A DNA stretch of 64,000 nt, from NCBI GenBank assembly GCA_016800925.1, contig JABCPU010000129.1:1-64000 (forward strand), in the 5' to 3' direction. This DNA is from Suillus spraguei. Lineage: Eukaryota > Basidiomycota > Agaricomycetes > Boletales > Suillaceae. This document shows, piece after piece, positions 11,335 to 22,989 of the stretch (position 1 is its first letter; each line of letters begins with the position of its first letter). Position numbers and translations under genes: made by a program. A model generated the notes under the pieces. That model was not told the origin of the DNA and did no database searches. It saw only the letters and a program-made list of their open reading frames with translations.

Positions 11335-12205
11335 TATATGGGCCTCTAATCAGTAGAAATAGAAAGCATCCACACTATCTCAAATCTCCAGCTTATTTTG
11401 AGCTGATCTTTGTCGTAAAAAACAAGTATATATGCTATGCTTATTATATATGAACAGGTTGGATCATATGTGCAAGCGTAAGATACTGAAAAACATCGAA
11501 AATGCCAAAAATGTGATTTTCTATGTATTTGCTCCTGTAGAAGTATCCTGTTGGTATAATTGGCTAGCTATATGATATATATACTCCAAATATGAATAGG
11601 AATAGACTCCCTACCATACTTGAGGTCCGGTGCTGCAGGAAAAACTTTCACAGGGGGTGAACCACCAGGAGAAGGGAGATATACAACACAACAAAGTCTT
11701 TTCCTGTCGTCCTGGGCTCCTGATAGATTGTTCTTACTGTTGAATGGATGCCAGGGATAATTTTTTGAAGTACATCCACCTGGAAATAATAAAATGAGCG
11801 CATATTTTGTATTTTCTCATATATATCTATATCTATTGATGCAGAAGGCTCCAGGAGGTAAAATAAAGATTGGAATATCTTCATATGTACTCCTAAACAT
11901 GTTCTGAATCACCTGGGACACTTCCATACCACAAGGGGAAAAAATAGAAAGTATTATGTATCCTATTATATGTTAAATGGTCCCTGGGGAGGAGCAGGCA
12001 CACAAATGAGCAAAAAAAGCGGTCTATTATATTGTATTACACATATATATTCTAAAATACTACTTATATATGAACGGAGACCTATTGTGGTGTAATGGTG
12101 AAGCTGCAGTGAGGTGGGGAGGGTGTGGGAATAATTGATATTGTGGAGATTCCAAAAGTGGTCGATGTTTTGGGTGTTGTGGGGAAATTCCCACGCTGTG
12201 GGGCT
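11335..12205 (-). repeat. Dispersed repeat, inverted copy
   Basis: Reverse complement of most of 5934-6800. Diagnostic blocks include CTCCTGGTGGTTCACCCCCT (read on the minus strand near 11660), the T-rich AGACCGCTTTTTTTGCTC block (near 12020) and the terminal GTGGGGAAATTCCCAC near 12180. Only chance short ORFs are present. Confidence 0.65.
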
Positions 12206-12717
12206 GAAAATGCGGTCACTTGGGCAGTGATTTGTAAGCCGGCAAATGCACAAAGCTTCTATAAATGATCCTCCTCAAGGATACATCCTGGACAATGGAT
12301 AGTCATAGAAAAGTATGTATCGGTATTTATGGATTGTTGTCCATTCAAGATGTATTAATATAGCGTTATGGGCTGGGTTTCTATGTTGTGGGAAACTAGT
12401 CTCTGAGACCCACCCTCCCACAATCTAATTATAGTTCTTGTTCTTGTATTCCTTCCTGGGCCCTCCAGCACCTCCCTGCGTGCCTCCATTAACCCTCCCA
12501 ATAGGCCTCTGGCACTACTTAATATACCATCCAATCATAGTTTGTGCTCTCGCATTCCCTTGTGGACCTCCAGTACCTCCCTGTGCGCCTACACAAACCC
12601 TCCCAATCCTCTAAAAGTGCTATGCTACTTTGTCCAGCACCTGAGCTCTTAGGTTCTTGTCTATGCTACTCTTCGTTTGGTTTTTGCAAGGTATGTCACA
12701 GCATGCTTGTGTGGCAC

Positions 12718-13528
12718 TGTCATGACACTTACAGCTACTTTCATATTGATAGACCAGATTTCATTTTGTTCCCCTCACTGTTACAAGAACACCTTCTTGT
12801 GCCCCTACTATCATTTTTCCTCCTATGCGTCGCCATCTACTCTCGTCCTGATGAGGCCTCCATCCTCGTCCTCCACTACCTCATCTGGCTTGCCATTGTC
12901 ACCCCCTACCTCGCCTACACTCGTCTTCTCCACCATCGCTGAGCACGCCCTCTTCACATGCCTTCTACCTCCTCCGCGCCTATACACACCTCTCTCGCTT
13001 CGCGCGCTTCAAGCACCTCCTTTGCGCTCGTCGCATTACCTTGCGCTTCAACATGCGCACCCTCTTGGTTCACGGGAATCCCCGGTCAGCCCTCAAAGAT
13101 ATCTTGGTATTGTCTTATGCTTTATCTTTTTATTGTTTACCTTTCTTGACTCGTGCGTCGCCTCATTGGCTTGTACCCTTTACACTTTTGGCTCCGCACT
13201 TATGACTCCATTTCACACATGCATGCATTCATTGGTTCATATGCCTCTGACTCGTTCACAAGCATGCATCCTTCTATTGGCTATCTGACTTCATACCTAA
13301 TCCAGCGATACTTATGTATTTGCACTCCGCTTCAATCTTACGTATAAATACACGCAGATAGCCTTTGTACTTCTTTAACTTGAATCTACTTGATCTTCGA
13401 CCCTGAACTTCCTTTTGATAAGCTTTTCATAAGCTTATCGTCTATATTCAAACTTCATAGAAGCTCATCGCTTCTACGTCTTTGATCGTTGTCAAGAACC
13501 TCATCTCTGTGACGTAGGTTGTGAGACA
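12718..13528. mobile_element. Candidate solo LTR
   Basis: An 811 bp unit starting TGTCATGACA and ending GTTGTGAGACA (TG...CA termini) with GCAC immediately on both sides (12714-12717 and 13529-13532). A TATAAATA box lies at about 13343, followed by a pyrimidine-rich, CTT-dominated stretch such as an LTR R/U5 region. A 203-codon open frame inside it is low-complexity Ser/Leu/Pro and is not taken as a gene. The four-base duplication is short, so the call is tentative. Confidence 0.4.
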
Positions 13529-13664
13529 GCACGTAATGCCCACCTCCGACCAATGCAACTAGCGCACTCCGCGCTAGGAAACTGATATGCACAGGCCGCC
13601 GCTCTTGATAGAGCGCCCGTCGCAGACACCACTCAAGTTCCTTAGCACCTAGCTAGGTCGCTAA

Positions 13665-15024
13665 CACTCACCACTTTTGTTTAGTTGTGGAGCTGTACAA
13701 ACAAAAGGGTCCCGCCTGTTATGATATTTGGGCACGCAAAGTATCCTAGAATGGCAAGCTCGAAGTCGCTTCCTGCTCTTATTGGTCATTGAGCTGCATC
13801 TGTCACCTCTTGCAGCTATTGATTGACGATCTTGTGCTACCATGTATACTGCTATACTATTATCTTCACAATTGACCATGCTGATTCCTTATGGTGGTGC
13901 AAGTTCAGTGTTACTTGGCCCCATGCTCTCAGCCTGATCATTAGCATGATGGCCTTCTCATCTTTTGAATAACCATCTCAGTGATGATATGACCAAGTCC
14001 ACCCCCCACTGATGGACAAACATATAAGACTTGTTGGTCAAGTGCAGGATGCCCAACAATCTCATGTCTGATTCTAATTATTCTCAAAGTTCTACTCTTA
14101 ATGAAGAGGAGCAGTGAGGAATACTTCAACAGCGCTTTCCTCGCACTGGATACTGGTTTAATATGCTTCCCACCCATTCCTTCATCCATGTTGTCGAAAA
14201 CATGCCACCACAGCAGATCTTGACTCATCCTTTTTGTGTTCCAGCTTCAAGTCAGCGGTCTGTCAGTGAGAGGATAACTTTTGTCATTATGGTCATCTAA
14301 AACTTAAGAATCTGATCCTTCAGCTGTTTCAGGTATCACTGTCTCGATTCCATTGAATACTGGAGTAATTCGGGGATGTGTCAGTCAAATTCAATTTAGC
14401 TTCCCCTTGACATTTCTTTTATCAACTTCTTCTCACGTGTCTGTGCAAAGATGGGACACCTAGTAGAGGAGATAATCAGAATAAAATGCAACTAGTGCAA
14501 AACTACATATACATTTGTGAAGCCATGTCTTTTCATAGTTCATTCAATGGTGACCTCAGAAACTTCAACACCCATTGCCTGACTAGCATATATTGAAGTT
14601 CAGACAGCAATAGGTCTGGAGTGCGCTCAATACATGACACCTGATACTAGTAAGGGAGTTGGAGAAATTACCACCTCTGCACTGCAGGCTTGATTCACTT
14701 ACTGAAGCATCTGCTGCTGTGAGCAGACAAGGACATCCACTTTAGCCTGTGAGACGAGAGAGCCGAAAAACTTGGTTAACAGTTCGATGACTTGTGAGTA
14801 GCTCATGCTATGCTACTAGATTTCATATGAGCAAATATGGTCACCTATTGCTGGGATGTGATGGCGATTTCTAGTCATGGCGGCAAGTCTCAAGAGTACT
14901 GCAATTGTGTCGGGCAGAGCGTCAGACAGGTGGCCATTCTAGGATACTTCGCATGCCCAAATATCATAACAGGCGGGACCCTTTTGTTTGTACAGCTCCA
15001 CAACTAAACAAAAGCGGTGAGGGG
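13665..15024. mobile_element. Non-autonomous DNA transposon with ~88 bp terminal inverted repeats
   Basis: The left end (about 13669-13756) reads CACCACTTTTGTTTAGTTG and continues through a GGGTCCCGCC block to TCCTAGAATGGC. Its reverse complement, with only a few mismatches, lies at 14932-15019. Total length is about 1.35 kb. The interior has no recognisable transposase, only short open frames, so it depends on an enzyme from elsewhere. The left border has CACTCACC and the right CCCCTCACC on the other strand, loosely resembling CACTA-type ends. A target duplication longer than AA was not found. Confidence 0.75.
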
Positions 15025-15212
15025 AACAAAATGAAAGCAATGACGAGCAAAAAATTTGAATACGTCATGCCAATCAGGAAAACCACTGCCGACTGGTAGC
15101 AACTGTAGCACAGTGCTTCTTTTAAAACAATTGTAGCAACTCGTAACACCTAGTAATGGCTGAAAGCAGTAAAGCCTCCGTACTGGCTCCAACACGCCAT
15201 TACTACAGCCTA

Positions 15213-15614
15213 TTACAAGTCGATTCCGTAATAGTCGACTGTTACTGAACCGGATTTTGCTACCGTGCTTCCAGTCGCTACCAAGCGCTTCATAACACAC
15301 TTGATCCCACTGACGCTGACCATTGACTCAAACGTTGCCACGTATCTCATTCGCGATGCATAGACAGTGACCATCCATACTGAAGAAGTGCGCCAGATCA
15401 TGAGTGAAATCCCTCGATCGTGCTGGTAACCGGTAAGTACAGTATGTACTGACCTGAAGTATATGATATCAAGTTTCTCTTCCTCTTGTGTTACTGCTAC
15501 AGTTATTTTCTTAACGAAGCGATGAGGGTGGATATACATACGGTATGACGCAAACTCGATAACTCTTGTATATACGAAAGTTCCGTCGTCAGCGTCTATC
15601 AACGCGTCCGACAA
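15213..15614 (-). CDS. Hypothetical ORF of 133 codons
   Basis: Open minus-strand frame of 133 codons directly downstream of the 653-residue gene on the same strand. I recognise no domain. A frame with possible intron signals (GTCAGT to TTACCAG) runs through its middle, so the true protein may differ. It may be a small gene, or a remnant of a downstream exon. Low confidence. Confidence 0.25.
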   Translation of the reverse strand: MSDALIDADDGTFVYTRVIEFASYRMYIHPHRFVKKITVAVTQEEEKLDIIYFRSVHTVLTGYQHDRGISLMIWRTSSVWMVTVYASRMRYVATFESMVSVSGIKCVMKRLVATGSTVAKSGSVTVDYYGIDL

Positions 15615-15739
15615 GTTGAACGAGAGATGAAGTGGTGCGTATTAATCATGATCCGAAATGTCAACAGTGGCCGGAATGAAACATACAGTGGTGGTTTCTT
15701 CCTGTACACCGGGATACCAAAAAGGTGTAGAATTGCGAC

Positions 15740-17803
15740 CTAGAGGTCATCGTTGTCAGTTGTCTGGCCAAGGTCAATCTCCACCTCCGATTCCGTGTAG
15801 AAGCTGGGGAAGATAGATACAACGTCCTCCAAATACCAGAAGCAATCGCGGGGATGCTTGCTGACGTGTGGAATACCTTGATCAATAGTAGTGATGGAAT
15901 TCTCCACATCTTCACAGCGAGCTATTTGGACCCATGTACCGCACAAGCCAAGACCGACATGGAAACAATCTACAGACGCTGGATCGATGAGTATAGTCAG
16001 GTCGTCACGACAGGGGTTGTATGCATCAGAAGGGGAATGGGCATCAGACACATCAATGGTGTCCGCGAACGGGTCCTTGATGACAGCTCCGCGACTGGAA
16101 GACGTGATGACAGGTCTCATGATATCAACAAGTTCGTCTGTTTGGGTGCGAACCCAAGGTTCCAACACGACACGAGTGAAGCGACTTCCCAGCTCGTGCT
16201 CAATTGCTGCGGAGGGTGTATCTGGAATTGAGTCGATAGCTTCTGGCAGCATGATTTCTTTGACTTTGCGCGTAGAGAACTCGACAACACCAACAGCATG
16301 CGTCAAAGGTAATTGAGTTGGGCCGAGGAAGGTAAGCAGTGAGTCAACTTTGACATCAGTCCACGAGACCGTAGTGTTCTGCCCTGCGGTAATAGCCGCA
16401 GCCCAAGGGTCATCCGCTGGAGGAGAAATATTCACAACATCATCAGCGCCAAAGGTGTCATCCAAAACCTCCTTCGCCATCAACGAGTCAAGGACAACGT
16501 CTGAGGATACAATTTCAGCGTGATCAGCTTTGAGTGCCTCCTCAAATGTGCCAACCGCCGACGAAGTGGGAGTATCAGTGCTAGTGCAACCATCTTCGGA
16601 GTCAAGAGTGGTGGATATGTACATGCTGAGGCTTCCTTGGTATCCCCAGCACTCCTTGCACGCAGCATCGAATATGCCTGGCAACACTCGTGCAACCCTA
16701 GCCGTCAAAGGAAGTTCCCTGATAGCGAGCTCGGCAACAACTACCGCGCGGTTCAAGTTTTCGGTGTGAGTCTCAAATCCAACGAAAACATTGTTCCGCT
16801 GCATGAAGCGAAAGAAAAAGTGGAGTACTGTGGGTGCGATGAAAAGGTTGCGTTCCGACCTGCGTGACCTATGAATGCTAGACAACAGGTGAGGAAGTAG
16901 ATAAACTTGCCAGATTAAACCTTTATCTCGCATGTATGAAGACATGAAGACCTTGATAGATTTCTCCATGTCTTCAAGGAAAGTTTCAAGTAAACAAGCC
17001 ATGATATCCGCCTCCCCTTCATTTGGCTCTAGCTGCTTTCCTGGATGTGGGATCTGTTCCAGCGGATCTTGAACAATGTTGAGATTTATTTGTTTTGCCT
17101 TTGGGGTATCATCGTTATCCGAGGCGTCACCATCTCCGTCACAAGTCATGTCTGTATTGCCCTTAGACCTCTTGACTTTGCGGTAGATCGGCAAGCTAGA
17201 CAGAAGGCCAATGTACAGACGAAACTGCAGAAATCAATCAGAACACTCAAACAACACTGAAAATTCTGTACATGATCCCATATTGTTCTGACTCCAGAAG
17301 ATATCGGTGGCCAAGTACGACCAATCCGGAAGTCGTCCGCAGCTTGGTGAACCCGATCGACGAGGCTTCTCCGCCTAGATGACCGAGAATTAGTTGTTTC
17401 ACATGTGATCAAGGAGATGAGACAAGTACAGTTCTATTGGCTCGCTCGTTGTACGCGAATTTTCACCCTCCTCCCATTCTTCCCACCAAGGCACAATTCT
17501 CCCTGTGGCGTCCGCACTCTGTCCCGCGTTTCTACGTCGTTTTCTGTCTTTATTTCTCTGAACGACCTCTTCATCGGAAAGAACCTTTACTGTAGGCAAG
17601 CCACCAAGAGCATCAACTTCAATTTCTTCTCCAGTCTCTGTTCTAAGGCGTTTGTAGCCGTACGGTGTGAAATCTTTGAAAGGAATGATAGTGACTCCGT
17701 GCGGTGGCACCGGAAACGGAGGAAAAGTTGGAGTCAAGTCTTTAGGACCTGATGTCTTTTTGAAAGACACAGATTGTTTCTTGAACTCTGAGTTGATCGC
17801 CAT
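15740..17803 (-). CDS. Conserved-looking hypothetical protein, 653 residues, three exons
   Basis: Exon 1 (17803-17430) opens with ATG and encodes a Pro-rich start (PTFPPFPVPPHG), an acidic-aromatic stretch (VPWWEEWEEGE) and a basic segment (RNKDRKRRRN). Exon 2 (17374-17272, 103 nt) contains WPPISSGVRTIWDH. Exon 3 (17224-15740) carries the rest. Both introns have good splice signals (GTACTT to ATCTAG, GTACAG to CTGCAG) and the frame is continuous. The middle is helical and hydrophobic (LIWQVYLLPHLL, LHFFFRFMQR), and the C-terminal half is acidic and Ser/Asp-rich. No catalytic motif or signal peptide was seen. The length, codon structure and clean introns make it a real gene; the function is unknown to me. 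Several long antisense frames over it are shadows. Confidence 0.75.
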
Positions 17804-18249
17804 AGTGAGAGTCTTGGTTCAAGAACAAAGGTCTTTGTTGCACTTAGTATCTACATGGATTTTTTGATTTATACTGTTCCGCGGCCTGAAGAATGAAACT
17901 AACAGTTTCAAACTCAGCGAATGCTGTAGTTCATATTACATAATAATAGTTGGAAGTCGAAGGACATTATGTTATGTACTTGCGATCTGCGTCGTGTCTA
18001 ATAGCTATGGGGGTGGGTATTTTCGTTATCGCCTACTTATACGAGAGTGATGGCGTGACTGCGCGCTCTAGTTTGTGCTACGAAGTCCTGGATTTGAAGT
18101 TGTGCCATCGTGGGGCAATTCGAGTCAGCGTGAGTTGGCACTTCATCTTATTTTGATGCCTCCTTAGGAGGGCCCCAGACTAGTACACCTACAGGGAAAA
18201 CAGGACGTTGAACTAGAGCCGATAACAAGCATCCAAATCCGCTGGCGAT
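17804..18249. other. Divergent intergenic region
   Basis: Lies between the start of the 653-residue gene (minus) and the start of the DUF6593 gene (plus). No gene is supported. It probably holds both promoters, but no clear TATA box was identified. Confidence 0.4.
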
Positions 18250-18941
18250 ATGACTCTTCGGCTGTCCTTGGCGAAAAATGATCCGCTCCAGACAACTTTT
18301 TCTTGCCCAGAGCGTGCCATACACTACACCTCTGACACAGTCACACGTAATCGACCCTTCTGTGGAAGTAAAGCTACCACGACGGTTCGGAAAAATGTTG
18401 TTGGAGAATCTCTCCACGTGGGCATCATTGAGTGGCCAGCCAACCCCAATGACCGGCCCGCCGTGGTGGTGGGGTCTAGAACAATCGAGATGATAAAGAC
18501 GGGACTATATACATGGTAAGAAGCTTAGTGAAACTAAATGTTCAGCGTTGACGGATTTCTGAGCAGTCCGGAGAAGTTTCAGGGGGATTCATGGCGAGTG
18601 GTATGAGTGGCAAATTCATGAGGGTCGAGCGCAAGTGAGTGTCTATGTTGTTTTGCAGCATGTAGACATCAGTCCATTATTGATAAATTACATACGGACA
18701 GCTCGTGCCATTAAAAGTCACTCGCTCACAGGCATGCATAGCCACTTTTGTTATCACGCTCACGCAGGTTCTGTTCGGATGGAGTAAACACTCTGCTGCG
18801 CTCGTTATACCACCTGAGGCTGTGCACCTCTTGGATGATATTGTTGTCACCTTTATTTACTTCGAGAGTCGGTGGCGAGAGAAAGAGCAAGCAAGATCTC
18901 GGTCGTGGGACCCAGGGTATAGTGCGGGTGCAAATCACTGA
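18250..18941 (+). pseudogene. DUF6593-family protein, apparently disrupted by one base
   Basis: Agaricomycete family of small proteins of unknown function. Exon 1 (18250-18515) begins MTLRLSLAKNDPLQTTF, the family's N-terminal strand pattern, and includes VGIIEWPANPNDRPAV. Exon 2 (about 18546-18634) contains YEWQIHEGRAQ, matching the family's Y-x-W motif. Exon 3 (18702-18941) ends with LLDDIVVTFIYFESRWREKE, the family's C-terminal signature. Introns have GTAAGA and GTGAGT donors. Exon 2 cannot be read through: one extra base near 18600 separates FLSSPEKFQGDSWR from YEWQIHE. Without that base the frame closes. It could be a real pseudogene, an unusual splice, or a sequencing error. An intact relative lies at 31.7-32.4 kb. 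Confidence 0.7.
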
Positions 18942-21936
18942 TCGAACTTGTACTGATCAGATATTGTATATTCCTTATTGACATCTGGTCGTACGTGGTT
19001 ATCGACCCGAGTGGGATACAGTTGTACTTTGAATATTGGATCATGTAGATCTACAATAAAATTGTCGATCTTATCTATCGTCGGACGGTCCGTAGGAGAG
19101 ACTGACAAGCAATGCTCGACGAATTCCACATATCCCTCATGCATCACCGTCCCGCAACGAACTGGATTTACGCCATTATGTCGTGCAGAAAGTACGCGCA
19201 AAACATCGTCCAGCCACCAATATGGTAACTTTCCGGAGAGCACCTAAAAGACATCAGCTGGACTGGTGAGGTAGGTGTAACGCGTCAACTTAGCGTACAT
19301 GAAGCATGATGCACCCGAAAGAATAGATATCACTATAACAGCTTGACGCATCACCGAGCTCCTGATCATCGCTGATCAGTTCCGGGGCCATCCAGCGTAA
19401 AGCACCGCAATGATAGGACTGAAAGAGTTCGCCACATGTGGATACGATTGAAGAAAGTCCATAGTCCGCAAGACGGACGGTATAGCGATTATCAATGAGA
19501 ACATTGTTCTATTTCAGTTGTCAGTGGACTCCACAAGAATGACTCAGAATCGACTGACACTACTGAGATTACGTGAATTATGGCATTGCTATGAACTGTT
19601 GATAGATAGATCGATGAGATGTATTTGGTTGGTGAGATATCTGATATCTCCGTACTTACGAAAGCGGAGCCCAGCTGCGACATGAGATAGCTGGGTGCGA
19701 GTTGAGAAATGAGAAAAGCTTTTATTTGACGAGCTGAGAAACGCACAAGCAAGAATTTTGCAGCGTTTGTGAGAGCTTGATTCATGGCGCTTAGGTAGCT
19801 TGTCAGTGATCCGTTCTCCATCCAAGGTGATACCAAACAGGGAAGACTAGAACCGAACCCAGTAGTAGTACCGTAGATAGGCAATAGATTTTCGTGGCGG
19901 AGAGACATCCAGCCTTGCACTTTCGTTAGGATGATCTGATGTCTAAGGGTCAGCTAAATGTTTTTTTTGGATTGTCGAGGCTGACTTTTTGGGCTTCCTC
20001 AATGCTCCCTTTATCGTCATCTCGCACCTTGATGGATTTGACAGCCACCTAGGCAAATATTAGTACTACAAAGAGTATAAATAGGAATTTGTTTGATTAC
20101 CTTCTCCTTTTTGAACGTTTTGTTTCGCAAAATACACTGAAAAATATTGCCAAGGCCCCCCGGAGGTGCGGCAAAGGTTGGTACTAGTTCCAGCGAACGG
20201 GTCGCAATATCAGTGCTAGGTTTTGAAAGGATACTATAAGTCGTGCATGTGCAGGGGACACAGGCGAAAACCCCACAAATGGCCCGTAGTTTCTTGTTCG
20301 ATGTTTGCGCCTCGTGTTTTAATCTGTTTCAAATCTTTTATTCGTATTCTGTATTATGGAGTACACAATGCAATCCTTACCAACTGGGAACTGTTACGGC
20401 GGGGGAAAAACGAAGTGAACTTGCGCGCGGAACCTTTCCCTTTGTCAGGAATATCAGGTATGAAGCTGGCTGACGTGGGTGCCATGTATTGACTTGCATC
20501 AATAATGGGACTTGTTTCGGAGGTATGTGCCACATGAAATGAATTGACGGTGGTCTGAATGACAAGGAGTAAGCATTTCCGTAGGAACTTGGACAGAGAG
20601 AATACATACTTTGCACTTGAAAGATGTCATAACTTCATCTCGATGAGAGCATTCGGTAGATCGATTCACAGCTGACGCTTTTTGATCTCCAGAATTGCGT
20701 CAGCCGACTGTCGAGGACGTACTTTGATGAATACCTTTCAACTGTAATTCTCTGTTAAGAAACTTCAGGATATCATGCGTGGATGGTCGAGTATCAGGTT
20801 GCCATGAGAAACATTGTTGTATTAGTTGCCAGTATTCATCTAAAATCGGATTATGGGTAGGCCTCTGTTGTGTACGTCCATTTGCCACTTTGCAAATGAT
20901 AGTTTTCCAATCTTTAATATCAGCCCAGGGCTCATTTCCCGAAAGGACCTATGATGAATTGCTATTAGTATTTCGAACAGTCACATGTACATTGAAATCA
21001 TACTTTAAGCGCGAGACAGCCAAATGAGTAGACATCACTTCGGATGTCCGGTCGGATAGATGCGTCGGAATCCCTCAGAAGTTCGGGGGCGCTGTAGCGA
21101 ATTGCTCCTGGTTGGGCATTAGACCGTCCAAGATATGAGAATCCCGGGATATCCCCCAGCATAGACGACAAGCCAAAGTCTGTGAGGACAGCCCTCATAT
21201 CGTTGTTCAGGAGTACGTTGTTCTGCGAGTGAGGTGATGAGAAACTGAAAATCCCTCCAAGATGATCCATCTTACTGGGGTTAAGTCGCCGTGAACTACC
21301 GGGATACTATGCACTGTGTCAAATATGAATATATGAGCATGAAGCAGACACCTGAGGTATCGAATACACACGATAATGGAGACCCAACGTAACATCTTGA
21401 AGCTAATTATCAAACCATTGGTAAAATAGGCGGGTGAATTTTCATGCAAAAAAGCTCACTAGGCGGAGGCGCTCAGACAGAATAATTCCTTCGTGTTTCC
21501 GGAGATAAGCCGCCAGTGAACCATTTTCGTACCAAGGCGAGACCATAGATATATAAGGGCTAAAACCTCTAGCTATACCTAGTAGTGGCAAGATATTGGA
21601 TGGACGAGTCTCTTCCATGTTCCAAGTTCACGTCGCAGTGCCTTTGAATCCGATAAGCGAATAAGTCGGCAATGTGACGTTGTAAATTACCTTTTCCTGT
21701 GACGCATCAACCTCTCCAGATTGAAACCTGAGTGCTTTGACTGCAACCTGTAAATCTCTGAGATGTATGCTGGTCATCAATGTGAGCAAACATACCACAA
21801 CCTGCGTTGCACCAGTTCGTAGCGTGCAACACCAGATGTCACCAAACCCTCCTGCAGCTGAATAAAATTGACTGGTACGTGTGATATGATCTGTGAGGTC
21901 GACAAGATCACTAGCTGAGTGCTTAGGCAGGTACAT
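18935..21936 (-). CDS. TK-A: TKL protein kinase with two kinase domains (active-looking, then pseudokinase)
   Basis: Cytosolic-type Ser/Thr/Tyr kinase-like protein. Domain 1: G-loop AAGGFGDIW, VAVK lysine, PWYENGSL hinge, catalytic VVHGDLTP (about 21282-21296), metal-binding TDFGLSS (21170-21181), SAPELL, SDVYSFG, and the CFSWQPDTRPS end. A linker of three exons follows (for example TSFKCK, ARKFTSFFPRR). Domain 2: APPGGLGNIF, VAVK, SPWMENGSL, LADYGLSS (19455-19469), WMAPEL, SDIYSFG, and SVSPTDRPT. In domain 2 the catalytic loop reads IIHVIS where HGDL is expected, so the catalytic Asp is missing. I joined the halves because each intervening intron has good signals and the frame stays open: a 51 nt intron GTACGT...CAG removes the stop after the first domain. 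Start at 21936 is the first ATG before the G-loop; upstream exons are possible. Confidence 0.72.
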
Positions 21937-21999
21937 TACCAGGCCAGAGTGGAGGATTTGATGAGTATGGGTGTTGAAGGTCCGGCGTCAAGATACACG

Positions 22000-22940
22000 A
22001 CAAACCTGGTTTTATAATTCGCATGAGGTAATTGAAATAGATAAGTATTACGCACCTCGTGTTCAATGGATTACGAAACTTAAAGGAGCTATACCTAGTA
22101 TCACGGCCTTCTCAGTTTTCATAGTTTCAGACCTGTCACACTGCTAGTTGCACTTGGTACTCTGATTTCAGATGTTAGTGCCCACCATCAGCAGCCTAGT
22201 TGTCTAGTTGCCATGCTATAAGGATCAGTCACTTGACTCAGCTGGCAGTCAGCAGGCTCATGGTGACTGCACGGATGCTCGATCGAGCAACATGGCCACA
22301 GAAATTCTCAACACCATCAGTGAACTGCTGGAAACGTGAGAAAGACATATATTACGATATATGGTAGACAATCACCAAACATCAACGTAATTCTGCTACT
22401 GGCAGTTACATTGTGATGCTCGACTTTATAGAGGAAAGCGGAGAATGTTTATAACTTGCCAACTCTCATGCACATGGATCACCTAAACTTGAGATCGAGA
22501 GATTCCATCTCAATGAATCAATTGAAAAGCGCGCGTGGCAGACTAGTTACGGTCTAACCAGCCTAAGCCCCAGCAGAAGATAAGAATGGATTCGGGCACC
22601 CAAGTTACCGAGTTGATTTTTCAGAGGTAGTTTAAGCTCTATACTCCGCGAAATAGAAGACAATCGCTGTGGTTTTGGTGTGGGCTCCGGATTAACAGTG
22701 ATTGGGCAGTTACATAATCTTTCACAGGCTATAGCATTACAAATCGTTGATCGAGACACCGGAACGGACTGACCGGCGTTTTAAAGTCGGGTAAGAATTT
22801 ATCCTAGTAGTAGTCATTATATATATATGCCATAAACAGAGCGTTGCTCTAGACACAACTTGCTCTACAAGTAACTTGAGCTGGAGGAGTCCGACTCCCA
22901 GAACTTCAAATGCTGCTACTCCAAAGTCTTTCATGTATTT
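22000..22940. other. Intergenic region between TK-A and the plus-strand kinase relic
   Basis: No gene supported. It probably holds the divergent promoters for TK-A and the kinase relic. Parts of it reappear at 25200-25790 in duplication unit B, for example the TCACAGGCT and GCGCGCGT segments. Confidence 0.4.
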
Positions 22941-22989
22941 GGAAAAACTTACGAACAAGTTTGGGGACCAAGTTTCAGAGAAAGGATCA

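Noticed and set aside
12677..13288. Plus-strand ORF of 203 codons
   Set aside because: Low-complexity Ser/Leu/Pro composition inside a candidate LTR; no splice or domain support.
15854..16867. Several plus-strand ORFs of 60-141 codons
   Set aside because: They lie antisense to exon 3 of the 653-residue gene and have no motifs; shadows of its codon bias.
19500..19600. An alternative splice restoring HGD in the second TK-A domain
   Set aside because: The only alternative donor gives a stop (HGVH then TGA), so the HVIS reading was kept.
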